This document shows positions 44,896-56,574 of a DNA stretch of 64,000 bases, piece by piece. A program made the translations under genes and the position numbers. Numbering within the stretch: the first letter of the stretch is position 1; each line of letters opens with the position of its first letter. Under the pieces are notes generated by a model, which saw only the letters and a list, made by a program, of their open reading frames with translations, searched no databases and was not told where the DNA came from. This stretch comes from Poa pratensis (taxonomy: Eukaryota > Streptophyta > Magnoliopsida > Poales > Poaceae): assembly GCA_947311845.1 (NCBI GenBank), contig CAMZMU010000063.1, positions 121,689,964 through 121,753,963 of the forward strand, given 5' to 3'.

Positions 44896-45177
44896 CGAAT
44901 TTTAAAATGTCAAAAAATGTAAATAAAATTTTCGGGTGTTCATATGAAAAAGTCTATCCGTACAAAAAGTTTTGCATCGAAAAGACATTTTGTGCGGCCG
45001 GTATAAAAAAGACAAATCCCTAGTGTTCAAAAATGCCTCCGCACGTAACATTTTTTTCTCTTTTTTATACCGGTCACACAAAATGTCTTTTCGATGCGAA
45101 ACTTTTATGTACGGATAGACATTTTTCATATGAAAAACTCAAATTTTGTTTGAAATTTTTTGACATTTTAAAATACG
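44896..45177. mobile_element. Hairpin MITE, family A copy 3
   Basis: The arms (44896-45013 and 45059-45177) are strongly inverted copies: GCATCGAAAAGACATTTTGTG, ATCCGTAC and TTTTAAAATGTC blocks recur in complement. The loop is about 45 bp. It lies about 0.5 kb upstream of the glucosidase start. Confidence 0.82.
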
Positions 45178-45404
45178 TTAAAAATGCATTTTACACAACG
45201 GGTTCATCTCCACCCGTGAGCCAAAACATCATGTCCAGGGAATTGCACAAAGTCACAATCCATCCTCTACTTTTTTTCTAGGGAATTCAGCATTTTATTT
45301 TATTTACTTTATTGATCAACTAGAATCATTATAAAGAGCCTTGCGGATCTCCGGAGCCCCATCACCGGAAACTGAATAAATAAAAAGTTCTAAAAGATGT
45401 TCTG

Positions 45405-46120
45405 ACGCATTATGCAAACGACTGATGTGAACGAAAGGTCACATGCCTGAAATCCCTCTCACTCAACGTGATATCTTGGATGACGACGCCAATTCCAGTC
45501 CGATCCAAAGCAAGGCTCTGGATATTGTTGATTACGGCGAGACAGCCTGAAGCCAAGATGATCTCGTCACACCCTTCTTCTCGGATGAGGAATAATGCAC
45601 GCCTAATGCCCAGTGCTTCGGCAAGTTCTGGCGATGAAACCGCATCAAAGACTTGACTGCAAGCAAGCAAGCACATACCGATGTGGTTCCTGATTACGAC
45701 GATCGTCCCCATCTTTGAAGAAGAGGCAAACAAAGCAGCATCTACACTGACAAACATGGTACCTTTCGGCGGCGGCATCCAATGGGGCAAAGAACTAGAG
45801 TACACGCTTATGTGATTAGTAGCCGGTTTAAATAGATGTTGCTCGATCATCTCAACGTATGCTTTGATATTATCTGCTAGGTTGTTCTGGTTCATCATCG
45901 AATCTTCATTGCGAACACCATTGTGTGCATCCCAGAGATGCCACACGGTAACAGCTAGCAAAGTGCATTCAATGCCTGACGACATGGCGAGGAAGTGAAA
46001 AATGTAGCCCCGTGCATTCACATAATCTATGCGATGTGTAATTGGACCGGATATGTTTTCTTTAGCTCCCGACACACCTCCTTGGTGTACCGACAGCAAA
46101 GAAACATGTGCTCGATGCAC
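45405..46120 (-). pseudogene. LINE remnant with RNase H domain, 236-aa ORF
   Basis: The frame at 45410-46120 shows a plant LINE C-terminal part: LAVTVWHLWDAHN (zf-RVT to RNase H linker), then an RVT_3-type RNase H core. The first Asp (SVDAALFASS) and the Glu (SSPELAEAL) are present. The third catalytic Asp is Gly in ILASGC where the family has SDC or ASDC. The domain is therefore expected to be inactive. The upstream reverse transcriptase is missing. Confidence 0.82.
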
Positions 46121-46162
46121 CTCTCGATATCAAAATACACAATCATCCTGACATTCAAAATG

Positions 46163-46655
46163 TTTTATTTCTTAAACCGTAAATCAAATTTTAGATCCGT
46201 TTTCCTTGTTGATTTTTTCGCGATAAGATATTCAAAACTAGATCTCATCTTTATATATTTTGACAACTTTTTTAGCCCTAGTTACCAGATTATAGTCACT
46301 CAAGCACTAGGTAGTGTCAAGTTGGTTACCAAGTTAAAATAAAATGGTTGCCTGATTTTGCAAACTTCGCTACTCACTAGTATAATCCTTACGTGACAAT
46401 AATTCCATATTTTACGTATTTAGAGTGAAACATTACTCACCTCTGGACATGTAGGTCATGGCTATGACATAAACCGTATAAACATTAATTGCTAAATATG
46501 TATTATTTAGATGGTAACTGTTAACGTATTGGCGATGAAAAAAAAGCTCATCAAAACATATTAGCCATATTAGGATGTGATCTTGTTTGAAATTACTTGT
46601 CGCTATGAACCCAACGGTGAAAACGGATATCAATTGGATAAACGGTATAAAAATA
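46163..46655. mobile_element. Imperfect inverted-repeat element
   Basis: TTAAACCGTAAATCAAATTTT...GATCCGTTTTC on the left is mirrored by GAAAACGGATATCAATTGG...AACGGTATAA on the right. Arms are diverged; no coding. Class unknown. Confidence 0.4.
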
Positions 46656-47072
46656 ATTCGTTTCGAATTTTTGGTTATGGAAAAATTCCTTTAATGCATG
46701 CATATGTTGATGTTGGTCACGTACTCACGCCTCCCTTATACTAGAACCGAATGCTAAATTGTTGTGCGCCTGACCGAGTTTGCTAGTAGGGCATATTTAC
46801 ATAATAGATTAACGGTATATTGATAGGAAGAAGTGGCGAAGAAGCCAAAGCCATTACAACGTAAGCCAGCCAACGACAGCCAAAGGCCGCAATAAGAAAA
46901 CAAAAACTGACTAAACCCTAGTCCATCTACTCGACGCAAGAAGAAACTCGTTTTTTTTTTTTTGAGAAACACAGTACAGACGCAGACGCTCACAAACACG
47001 CACGTACAGACACCCCTATGAACGCACGCACGCAAACCCTACCCCTATGAGCACCTCCGAGAGACTGGTCCG

Positions 47073-47302
47073 GCAGATCTTGAGGTTGACGAAGTCACCA
47101 CGGGCGCCTCGCTGTTGACGGGCACGTCACCTACCACTGAAAGCATAGCGCCGGTTAAATCCTGGAAAATTCAGGAAAATGCGAGCAGCAGATCTTGAGG
47201 TTGACAAAGTCACCACGGGCGCCTCGCTGTTGACGGGCACGTCACCTACCACTAAAAGCATAGCGCCGGTTAAATCCTGGAAAATCCAGAAAAATGCGAG
47301 CA
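47073..47302. repeat. 115-bp tandem duplication inside the SINE
   Basis: Both units begin GCAGATCTTGAGGTTGAC; they differ at only a few bases. Confidence 0.92.
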
Positions 47303-47317
47303 CCCATGCCAAGTCTG

Positions 47318-47372
47318 GGACTTGAACCTGGGTGGGCCGGTTCCACCACAAGGAACCAAACCAGCTGAGCTA
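47318..47372 (-). promoter_or_regulatory. SINE pol III A and B boxes
   Basis: On the minus strand TAGCTCAGCTGG (47361-47372) fits the A box and GGTTCAAGTCC (47318-47328) fits the B box of tRNA-type promoters. Confidence 0.88.
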
Positions 47373-47401
47373 GGCTCAGTTCGCGCAAGAAGAAACTCGT
47401 T

Positions 47402-47826
47402 CTTCCCCTTGCTAAGCAAATCGGCATTAAACCAGGCTTCTCCTTCTGCCACAACACGTGCTAAGATAGCCTCCATCGACGACAGGGCACCATCAAAAAC
47501 TGGTTGGTTAGACAGAGGATGAGAATGAGAAGAGACATTGCAGCTACAAACTTGGTGATGGAAGACAATGGGTCGACTGAAAAATGACAGACATATATGG
47601 ACGTGCCTGAGCCTGTTTTCATTTGCACCAAGATAGAGATAAATCGTTGCACTGAACGCAACCACCGATTAACAAATCGAGTCATCAATCTGACAAAACA
47701 CTCGTGGTACGGGGGCTCGCAATTTCTAAAATTTAAAACTAATGCCACACGTATAATCATGTGTTTTCTATTTATGAACAGAGAAAGTGTAACCAATGAG
47801 TATAGAGTTTGAAGAAACATGCATAG
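47402..47826. other. Host sequence beyond the SINE, no gene
   Basis: Continues the sequence interrupted by the SINE. Frames present lack recognised domains. Confidence 0.4.
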
Positions 47827-48182
47827 ACCCATAACACTTCGAATCAATCTCGGTCTACAATGAACTAGCGAAACCAAAAACAAAAAGAGACGGCACATTG
47901 CACCGGCCGGACAACACGATGCTTCTTGATTACATAGGCAGCATGGATGATTCTAAGAAGACAGATCAGTTTGACTGGGATGAGCATCTACTGGAATTAT
48001 TTTCTTGTGTTTCTAGGTCTATGTCTCGATTTTGATATTTTGCTTGCCAATGTACATAAACACTATTTTTATCGAATCGAGAGGCAGAAAGACAGCCAGG
48101 TCCTAAAAAAATAACATTTCGAATCAATCTCGGCCTACAATGAACTAGCGAAACCAGACTGGCACATTGCACCGGCTCGGCA
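47827..48182. repeat. Dispersed direct duplication of about 70 bp
   Basis: 47827-47907 and 48117-48180 share TTCGAATCAATCTCGG, CTACAATGAACTAGCGAAAC and GGCACATTGCACCGGC with a few differences. The second copy is the end of the MATH pseudogene, so part of that gene was copied or split. Confidence 0.8.
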
Positions 48183-48697
48183 ACCTCTGTGTAGTCGTCT
48201 ACGTGCAGCCCGGTGACGGTGACGTCGCACACGACGGTGAGGCAGTCGTCCTTCAGATACTTCTCCTTGTCAAGATCCTCGTGTTTTATGAAGTCTCTCC
48301 ATCCCCAAGAGCCATCACCAGGGGTATCCGAGAAGCGGCGCTCCAGGGAGACTCGCGCGCACGATGGCTTCAAGGCCTGGTCGAGTATACTCATCCCGTA
48401 CACCGCCGTAGCGTCGCCGGTCTTGGCGTGGCTGGCGTGGTCGAGATAGAGGGAGAGGTAGCCCTCATGTCCCCGGAAGCCTTTTGGATAGCACGCAACA
48501 CGCCATTCGTGGCCGCCGACGGTGAACGTGCGTGATCTCATCTTCTCGCCATTGGCCATCCTCCTCCTGACCTGCTCGTACGTATCGATTTAAAACACGT
48601 GTGACCCGGTCGCCTGCCTCACGACGCCCTTGGAAGCGGAGAGATGCTGCCGGCCGGCGGCGCGGACGGCGGACAGAGCCACGGACATTGACGACAT
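48160..48697 (-). pseudogene. MATH-domain (MATH-BTB type) pseudogene
   Basis: From Met at 48697 the frame reads SSMSVALSAVRAAGRQ and continues to GSHVF, then a TAA at 48590-48592. The same frame resumes directly with IDTYEQV and a MATH domain (ANGEKMRSRTFTVGG, WRVACYPKG, HASHAKTGDATAVYG). Thus one nonsense codon breaks an otherwise open MATH domain. The BTB domain normally following is absent; the frame runs into unrelated sequence near 48160. Grass MATH-BTB proteins are CUL3 ubiquitin-ligase adaptors and form large families. Confidence 0.8.
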
Positions 48698-48890
48698 GGT
48701 GTCGTCGGTGTGGATGAGTCTATCGATGGGGAACAGGAGAGGTCGATCGTGGTTTGCAGATGCAGGTGGGTATATATGTGTAGGGCAAACCAGGAGGCGT
48801 TGCCGCGTCGGCATGTGCAGAGATAGAGAATTTGTATTGATCAGGAGATCGTGATATCTCCAACAGATATATCTCTTATACTCTTACGAC
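48698..48890. other. 5' flank of the MATH pseudogene
   Basis: Contains probable leader sequence of the pseudogene. Nothing else recognised. Confidence 0.35.
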
Positions 48891-48893
48891 TCA

Positions 48894-49214
48894 GGGCATG
48901 TATAATGTGGTGGCGTCAGCCTCTTTTTTTTAGAGATGTCACATCAGATTTTTACTTAGTTGGAGTAAAGAGAATGAAGACGGAGACCCTTACATAAGAG
49001 ATAATCTTTTAAAAACTAGAATAAGACTATTTTGTCCATTGTACCATATGTCCTCCCTTACAAACATAATTTCACACCAAAATTTAATTAATTCTAATTA
49101 ATTGCTAGAGATGACAATAAAAGAGAACGTATTGTACGACTTGTATTTATTACCTTCTCTAAATGGCGCGGAGGGTTAAGAGAAAACCTGAATTCTCTAT
49201 CATTGTACATACCC
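48894..49214. mobile_element. Tourist-like MITE, about 321 bp
   Basis: Ends GGGCATGTATAATG and complement of CATTGTACATACCC; flanking TCA and TTA resemble a degraded 3-bp target duplication. Short of coding. Confidence 0.65.
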
Positions 49215-49488
49215 TTAGTATGTGCGACGTTGGGCTGCACTCAATTTAAGTAAAACGTTCCCTGCACGTCTCAAAAAATATAGTTTATAGGCAATAGTTA
49301 TATCTAAACCCTAATTAACGTTCTTTTATATAGTGGGATGTTTTGTTTACACTACAGCATAAATGATCATCCACAAATCCTTATCACACAAGACCTGCTA
49401 AAATATGTATAAAAAAAGTCCCGTGTTGTGCGTATGCCGTCAGAAAAATCGTCAAATCAAACGCCTCAAGACCATTTGAGTTCATTTA

Positions 49489-49634
49489 GACCTTGTTCGG
49501 TCAGTCCACTCTCCAAGTGGATTGGATTGAATTGGGGGGGGGGGGGGGGGGGGGGGGGGATTTGAATTAGATGGGATTTAACCCCCCTTAATTCATGCCA
49601 ATCTCGTCCATTCTTCGTGGAACCGAACAAGGCC
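49489..49634. mobile_element. Tourist-like MITE with G26 run
   Basis: Ends GACCTTGTTCGGT and complement of ACCGAACAAGGCC, with flanking TTA and TCA. A run of 26 G (49534-49559) has expanded inside the left arm. Confidence 0.75.
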
Positions 49635-50094
49635 TCAAGTGTGAGACCTGAGTCATCCGATCAATGCAACATTGAACTTCCCGTTGTAACATTCTTATGT
49701 GTCATGTGCATATGTAAAATCGTTTGCAATATTTTTCATGAATTTGTAAAACTTGTGAAAAAGTGTTGCAACGTTTCGAACAAGTCCTTGTAGCATAAGA
49801 AATAACAAAGGTCAACATTTGATTGTAGCAAAACGTGAAAAAATGTGTGACCATTTGCAACAAAAAAAACACCACATCCAGCATATGCCCAACGAATCCA
49901 ACAGTATAAATGCATTTGCAAATTGAAGAAATCATTTTGTAGCATGTGTCCATTCTGAACAAATAAAACGATAGTCGTTTGTAGCATTATGAAAAACCGT
50001 TTGCAACATACAGAATTTCTATAAAACTTAACCTCCACCATAGCCAATGGAGACTCAGCCATGGCCTATTCGAGGCCGCTAATCATGAATCTTT
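49635..50094. other. Dispersed-repeat-like DNA, no gene
   Basis: Rich in short strings such as TTTGCAAC, TTGTAGCA and AAAAATG that recur in no fixed period. No domain or terminus recognised. Confidence 0.4.
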
Positions 50095-53000
50095 GTAATA
50101 CCCCAGGGTTTAGAGAGTCGAAAGAGTAGAAATAAGAATTGTGCATTTGCATAGCATGCATCTGAAAATACGGGAAATTTTGGCGCGTTTAAGAAAAGAG
50201 ACAAAGGGATCGATGTTTCTCTCGACTCGATGAATTAGGAGCTAGATCATCCTGTTGAGTGCTATAAACTTCGGCGTGATCTTTGAAACAACTAATTAGA
50301 AACTAGGATCATCTGTCGAGGCATTCCAGAATTGGACATGACCTTTCCTATTCATCGACACTTCTGATCACAGTTTCAAACACGACAAGGTATAATTCAA
50401 TTTAACAAAATACACAAGCATAATTTCATCTATATGATCATCTCAATTCACACATACAAGATCATATAATAATAATCCAAATACAACATGTCCTAATTTC
50501 AATTTTATCTCATCTCATCATTTCAACACATCTCAAATACAAATTCCAGAGTTTGAATGTCCAAGTCGAATTAATTACAACAATTGGAATTGGGCATTCC
50601 ACAACTTTACCAAATGAACTTAAATGAATATTACAACATAATCGAATAATTACATATCTCATCCAAAGAGAAAGGAAAATTTACACAGGAATAAAGGAAA
50701 TTTCTAAACTAAATATTAAACTTGATCTTCACTCCATTTTTGATCTTCTCAACTTATCTTGATCTTCTTATCTCTCAAGTCTTATTCTTGATTCCTGCAT
50801 TTAAGAAGGACAGAAATAAAGGAATTAAGCAAGTATCTGTTCTTCTCAACTTCTCTAGAAATTGTGAAATTCAAAAGTTTTGTGCTATGTAAAAGAAGAT
50901 GGTAGCAAGGCTGATCACCTTGTGAACAAATTCTTTTTACATACATGAAGCAATTGGAGATCATCTAAAAATGAACCATGTGAAATCCAAAGGCCTTGTG
51001 CTATATAGAAGTATTTGGTAACAAGCCTTGCAACCTTGTTATCTTATTCCTTTTGTATACATAAAGCAATTGAGTATCACCTAAATAAATAAAAACCAAA
51101 ACAAAAGAAAGGTTTCTTCTAATTAAAATGTTTGCCTTCACCACAAGGGTGAGGCAACTTTGTGTTGGAATTCGACTACTGGATACTAAGAACTTGTCCT
51201 AATACCCAAGTGGTGATTAGAGGGAATTATATCTAAGGCAGCAATGGATCATGGATCAACTTTGGATCATTTGGATCATCTAGAAGCAAATAGGCAGCAA
51301 GGAAAAGAAGGCAACATTGATCCATTTGAGCAAGCAACAAAGGCAACAGGGGGCAAAGGCAAATATAATTGATCCAATTATCTTTAGTCTACAAGGCAAC
51401 ATTTTTGCTTCCCTCTAATCTAGTCAAATTTCTATTAAAGAAAAGCCCACAATTAAATTATTCTCTATTGGTATTAAGAACCAATAAGAACAAAGCCACA
51501 TGGAATTTAAATTGTTTCTCCAATGGTATTAATTACCAAGGAAGAAAATAAGCCAATTGAGAACCCACAAATCTGAAATTGTAAAGCCCACATGATCACC
51601 ACCCATAACTTGCAAAGCCACTAATATTTCACAAGCCCACATAGGAGAATCAGCCCACAAGTCCATCTAGTGACAATTACCACTTGTCTTGCTCAAGAAT
51701 AAACCCCACAAGGAGATAAGACCAAGCTTGGGATGGATAAGCTTGCCACATAGGAGAGTTATCCACAAGCAAAATATCTCACATTACTTGAACCCTAAGT
51801 AATGCCTATGCATAAGAACATGACAACAAGTAGCTTACTCACCCATGCAAATGAGGAGTCACATACTTGTGTGTCACCACCACAACCAAACAGCCAACAC
51901 TATATATTTACTTCAGCACCCAACTACAGCAAATTCTTCTCACATCCATTTTTTCAAATAGCAAGCTATAAGCAGCCAGCCGCACCATATGTTCTCTACA
52001 TTAGCACAAATACACCAGCAACGAATCTAGCAACCAAATCATCTTCCAGATCAGCTAGAACATCTCAAGAACCCAAGAACAACCACAGAAATAATTTGCA
52101 GCTAGATAAATACACTCTAGGAAAATTGAAGCAGCGAGGAGGAGCAGGCTAGCCACAAGACGCAGGTTATCATCATTTTCCAGAAGACCAAGCTGCTCAA
52201 CAACAGCAGGTTAATTCTTTGTGTGTGAGAGGCAAGAGGAGAGGTGCTAGCAAGTTCTGTAAATGACAGGACAGTGCTAGAAAGAGAGGAGAGCAGGGCA
52301 GCACATTAAAATCAATCCAAGACTACATTTGTAAATCATTCCAACTACCCTTCAACTAGTTCTCCACTAGGAGGATAGAAAGAAGTGTTTCTTTCAGATT
52401 AGCATAGAGATGCTATGCTAAATCATCACAGAGATTAAAAGCCACACACTAGTATCTGTTTTTATCAAAACTCATGCCTCAGCCTTTGCATCATCGGCTA
52501 GACCAAGAAAGCAAGCCAGATCTGTTCTTATCCATTCATACCTGGAGGAAGTGAGGAGAGGAGTCAGTAGATCTGTTCTTATCACTTTATAAGGAGACAA
52601 GAGTATAAAGAACATGATTATAAATGGAAATTAAATTACAGCACATTAGTTGCTGAATAGTAACTAATTCCTGGTCAGAAACCATTAAATCATCCAAGAA
52701 TGCAAGTAGAACACATCTTCCTAATTTCTGTCCATCTACAGCTTGAGAACAAGCAAGAAAATTATCTATGTCACTTAAAGTAGCAAGCAAACATGCTTAT
52801 CCAAGCTATTCTACCTAGTACCAGTTCTAAAATATCCAGGACAACAAATAAATCTACCAAACTATTTTATTACATGATTTGGATATTCTCTATACTAAAA
52901 TCCACAACACTAGAAGCTCTAGATCGAGCTGGACATGCATCTACACCTGTGCATATTCACTAGAGGCACCACAGTGAGCAGATCATGCTCCATCGATAAA

Positions 53001-56000
53001 CACATGGGCACAAATTCATGGAAATACATTCAACATTAGGTAATAAGCTTACAAGCAAATTCAACAAACCATTAAGAATTTAATATACCATTTCTAAGCT
53101 CATCAATAAGTTAAATAGGTGTTTAGTTGAATCTCTGCAGCTAACAGAGTAGTTTAAATTCAGAGTTCAGGTATCACAAGAATCACAGATGCTTGGATGA
53201 GTAAATCATCCAAACAGGAGCATCACTGAGCACATACATATAGCTAGCACCACACTACTACCACCCAACCAATCCACCAGAGTATCAGCTGTACACAGAC
53301 TACACCACCGTGTTCATCATCTGATGAGCAGAGCACGGCACTAAGATCACATCGTTCACCGAGAGCTACCTAAACTAGTTGAGCAATAGCACGATGGCCT
53401 TGCTCCAGAGTAAGGGGTGGAGCAGCCAGAGAGGAACCAGAGGCAGCTCACCTTGAGCAGCTGTAGTCGAGGCAGTGGCGATATGAGTGTCGATGCCGGG
53501 GTTGCGCCAGTGCACCATCCCGCCGGCACAGAAGAAGAGGAAGTCGAGGGAGAACCAGCGCAAGACCATCATGTCCAGTACCACCGTCAACCACAACACA
53601 CACCACCATAGCAGTACCACACCACCACCATTTCTGTCCACAGCCAAGGAGAGCTAGGCAGGAGTTTGATGAGGCGCGGTCGAGCAGAGCTTGAGTATGT
53701 CGGGGAAGACGGCCTGAGCTCGAGGGAAATTTGAAGGAGCCGTGGCCGGTGAAGACCAGCAGTGGTGGCAGCGATGGAAGCCGGCGGAGGAGATCGAGCC
53801 GGAGGCGAGCGGCACGACTAGGGTTAGCCGCGGCATCGCGTTCGCAAGTGGAGCAGCTCATCGGTGGCGGCGTATCGGAGGAGGGTGTAGAGGCAGAGCA
53901 GCGCCATGGCGTGGCGGCGCCGGAGCCAGCCGGCAGCGACCGGAGCAGAGGGTGGAGGCGGCGGCGGTGCGCATGGGAGAGAGAGAGCAGAGAAGGGGAT
54001 CGAGCAGAGCACGGGAGAGAGAGAGGGTCTGGGTCGGGTTCGACCCAGTATCGTGTTGGGCTCAGCCCAAATGGTTGGGTCCAACCCAATAGACGCAGGG
54101 GCATTTTGGTAATTCACCAAATAAAATTATCCAAACTTAAATGAATTTTAACTCCCAAACAAAAGGAACAAAAATCAGCTAAAAATAGTCAACACATTCT
54201 ATAAATTATGAGGAATTTTTCTGTAAGTTTTATTAATGAATTTAACAAATTTTGAGTGAATGAAAAATTCAAAGATCCTTAAGTGGAAATGAATTGAAAT
54301 TCTTTTTCAAAAAACTATTTTCTTAAAAGAAAATAATATGGGAAAATAAAGGCTTGAAGTTCAATTATATTGAACTATTTCAATTTAATCACTTTAAATT
54401 TATTCCTCATGAAAATTGTTGTCAAACTCTTTAAATAATTAAAAACTCCAAAGCGCTTGAAAAATCTTAAATCCGCAACTTGGGAATTTTGGGGTGACGA
54501 TGCATATCATGATTATGCATAATAGCATGCTGCTAGATTTTCAGTAGTCCTTATCAGGATTACTTTGCTATTTTCAGAACTCGGGGTTTTACCGCAAACC
54601 CTAGAACCCCGAAGGGTTTAACGGCCATTTCTATCACAGGCAAGTTCATTCTTGCATATCCTTATTGAACTATTTTATAAAAACTATTTTCAAAAACGTA
54701 TTATTATCATTGCATTGAAAAAGAAAAACTATTTTCGAATGATGTGAATTGCTATATATATTGTTTGGCTGGTAATGGAACCACGGATTGATGTTGTGGT
54801 GGAGGTTCCATTGTACGGGAAAGTATATACCTGGGATTAATTACCAATGTCACAGTGATCCTTGCGCCGCATTGAAGCGTTTACCATGAGATCTGCTATG
54901 AACGGTAAAGTCATTTGTGATCTTTTCCCTTTCGCATGTCAACGGACAGTCAGTTCCGTAGGCTGTAGATCTTGCGGGACTACATGCACATGGGTGGGAT
55001 CCCTTAATTCCCACGGTTTCTGGTGTCTATGATGGATTGTAGGGGTTGTCTGGAACAGTCTATCTTTTTGGTATAGGGGAGGAGTTCGGTCCGGAATAGT
55101 CTACCCAAAGATAAAGGGGAGGACAGACCTACAAAAGGGTGGGCATGCGGGGTTGTTGGAGAAGCACGGCGAATGGCTTTGGACTCACACCTGGCCCCAT
55201 ACCATGGAAGTATGGACGAGGATTGCAACTCGGAAAGGCAACAAGGCTGGGTTTCTCTCATGGGTAAAGTTACGGAGCTCTGCAGAGTCAACAACAAGAA
55301 ATTGTGACCGTCACATCCGTGTTCCCGGAAGGAACTACAGAACGCTGCGGGAAAGGCATCCCAAGTGATGACTAAAGACCCGTGGAGACTGTGAGCATAG
55401 TTTTCTGAAATAAAACTTGACCTTTGAAGAAATGTTATCCAAAACTTGCATTATGCCTACGACCGTTGGTCATGGCAGTAGCTAGTACATCCAAAACAAA
55501 AACTCTTTCCTATATTATTGAACTTGCTAAGTAACGCTCGAGTTGCTTACCCTTTCCCCGTTGACCCCCTGCTTAGATTTTGGAGCCATCAGAGGAATTT
55601 CCAGTTATCCATCACGACGTCGAGGAGGACTTCAATAAGGAATCAAGTCTACCTGGTGAAGCTTGAAGGAGTCATCTGTAACTTCGCCAACAGAAGAATG
55701 ACGACAACAGTGCCAATGAAGGAGCGACGACATCATTGACAATGGCATGCACAACAACCATGTTATTAGTGGAGGAGACGACTTCTATTGGAAGAAGGAG
55801 AACAACTCTGGATAAAGATATTTCAGATGGAATAGATTAGGGCTGTGACAACAGCAGTAGTGGATCAGGAATTAGAATTAGAGCTGATCTCCAGCTTAGT
55901 GCTACGATTTGGATCTTTCTGTATTTAATTTGCAAGAGACTTGCTTCAATATAAAGGAGGGTCTCAAGATTTTGTATTGAATAGTGTTGTAATCCTATAG

Positions 56001-56130
56001 TGTTACCTTGGATCGGCTATGTTTCTATTGTACTACTTTGAGGGATGTAATATTTGCGGAGAGGTCCTTCCATGCGTGTTACATCAACGACTTGTACACT
56101 ACAACATGCAGTGGTGTGCTGGGTCACCGT
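50095..56130. mobile_element. Large non-coding repeat (family E), copy A
   Basis: The second half (about 53.4-56.0 kb) aligns with 57.0-59.48 kb, and parts align in inverted form with 62.0-63.17 kb. Shared blocks include CAATGTCACAGTGATCCTTG, CCCACGGTTTCTGGTGTC and GGGCATGCGGGGTTGTTGG. The left edge reads TGTAATACCCCAGGG, similar to LTR ends. GC-rich frames at 53.45-54.1 kb exist on both strands without domains. The layout suggests a non-autonomous (LARD-like) retroelement; LTR pairing was not proven. Confidence 0.6.
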
Positions 56131-56134
56131 AGAA

Positions 56135-56570
56135 TGTAACACCTCGGCCCACCCCCGGCCGAGCCTGTCACCCCTGGCAGCTCTCTAGGATCTCTAGACT
56201 GGCCCCACAGATCAACACTGGTATTTCCTGCGCACTTTGTCCTCACTCATGCGCACCCGGGAACGAGTTCCCGGTCGGTCACCCATCCTTGGAGTGCTCC
56301 GGGCCAAGCACGCTTAACCTCGGAGTTCCTTCCGGATGAGCTTCCGGAAAAGAAGTTGCAACTTGTTGATATGAGTATCCTATCAATCCTATTAAGCTCT
56401 GAGCCAGGATATCACATCCTTCCCCCTTTAGAAGACCGACGCCCTCATCGGTCAACCCCCAGTCCAGGAACTTCACCCCTTGGCACCCGTCTGCGCGCCC
56501 AGTGCTAGCACATGTCCAACATGTCCGCCCACTGACCCGCACACGCCCGAGTTACCGTGAAAATGGGTAT
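56135..56570 (-). mobile_element. Cassandra-type TRIM fragment i (3' LTR and internal)
   Basis: The 3' LTR (56135-56416) runs on the minus strand from TGTGATATCC to GGTGTTACA. Next to it is a purine tract (AAAGGGGGAAGGA) and a short internal domain to about 56570. A 5S-rRNA-like block of about 70 bp lies at 56262-56332 (AACTCCGAGGTTAAGCGTGC, then GGATGGGTGACCG). LTRs with a 5S-like segment define Cassandra. The other LTR and the primer site are missing here. Confidence 0.85.
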
Positions 56571-56574
56571 TTCT

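Larger units (their letters stand above)
46953..47384 (-). mobile_element. tRNA-derived SINE with internal duplication
   Basis: A 17-bp target duplication (GCAAGAAGAAACTCGTT) flanks it at 46936-46952 and 47385-47401. Read on the minus strand, the 5' end holds tRNA-like A and B boxes and the 3' end is an A-run (T-run at 46953-46963). Body sequence resembles the Au-type SINE of Triticeae. The body contains a 115-bp tandem duplication (47073-47187, 47188-47302), which lengthens it. Confidence 0.9.

Noticed and set aside
47318..47384. Possible tRNA gene
   Set aside because: A and B boxes are present but it lies at the head of a SINE with its own target duplication, and no full cloverleaf is formed.
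53448..54144. Long frames in GC-rich DNA at 53.4-54.1 and 57.2-57.7 kb
   Set aside because: They occur on both strands, differ between repeat copies, and have no domains, so they reflect composition rather than genes.
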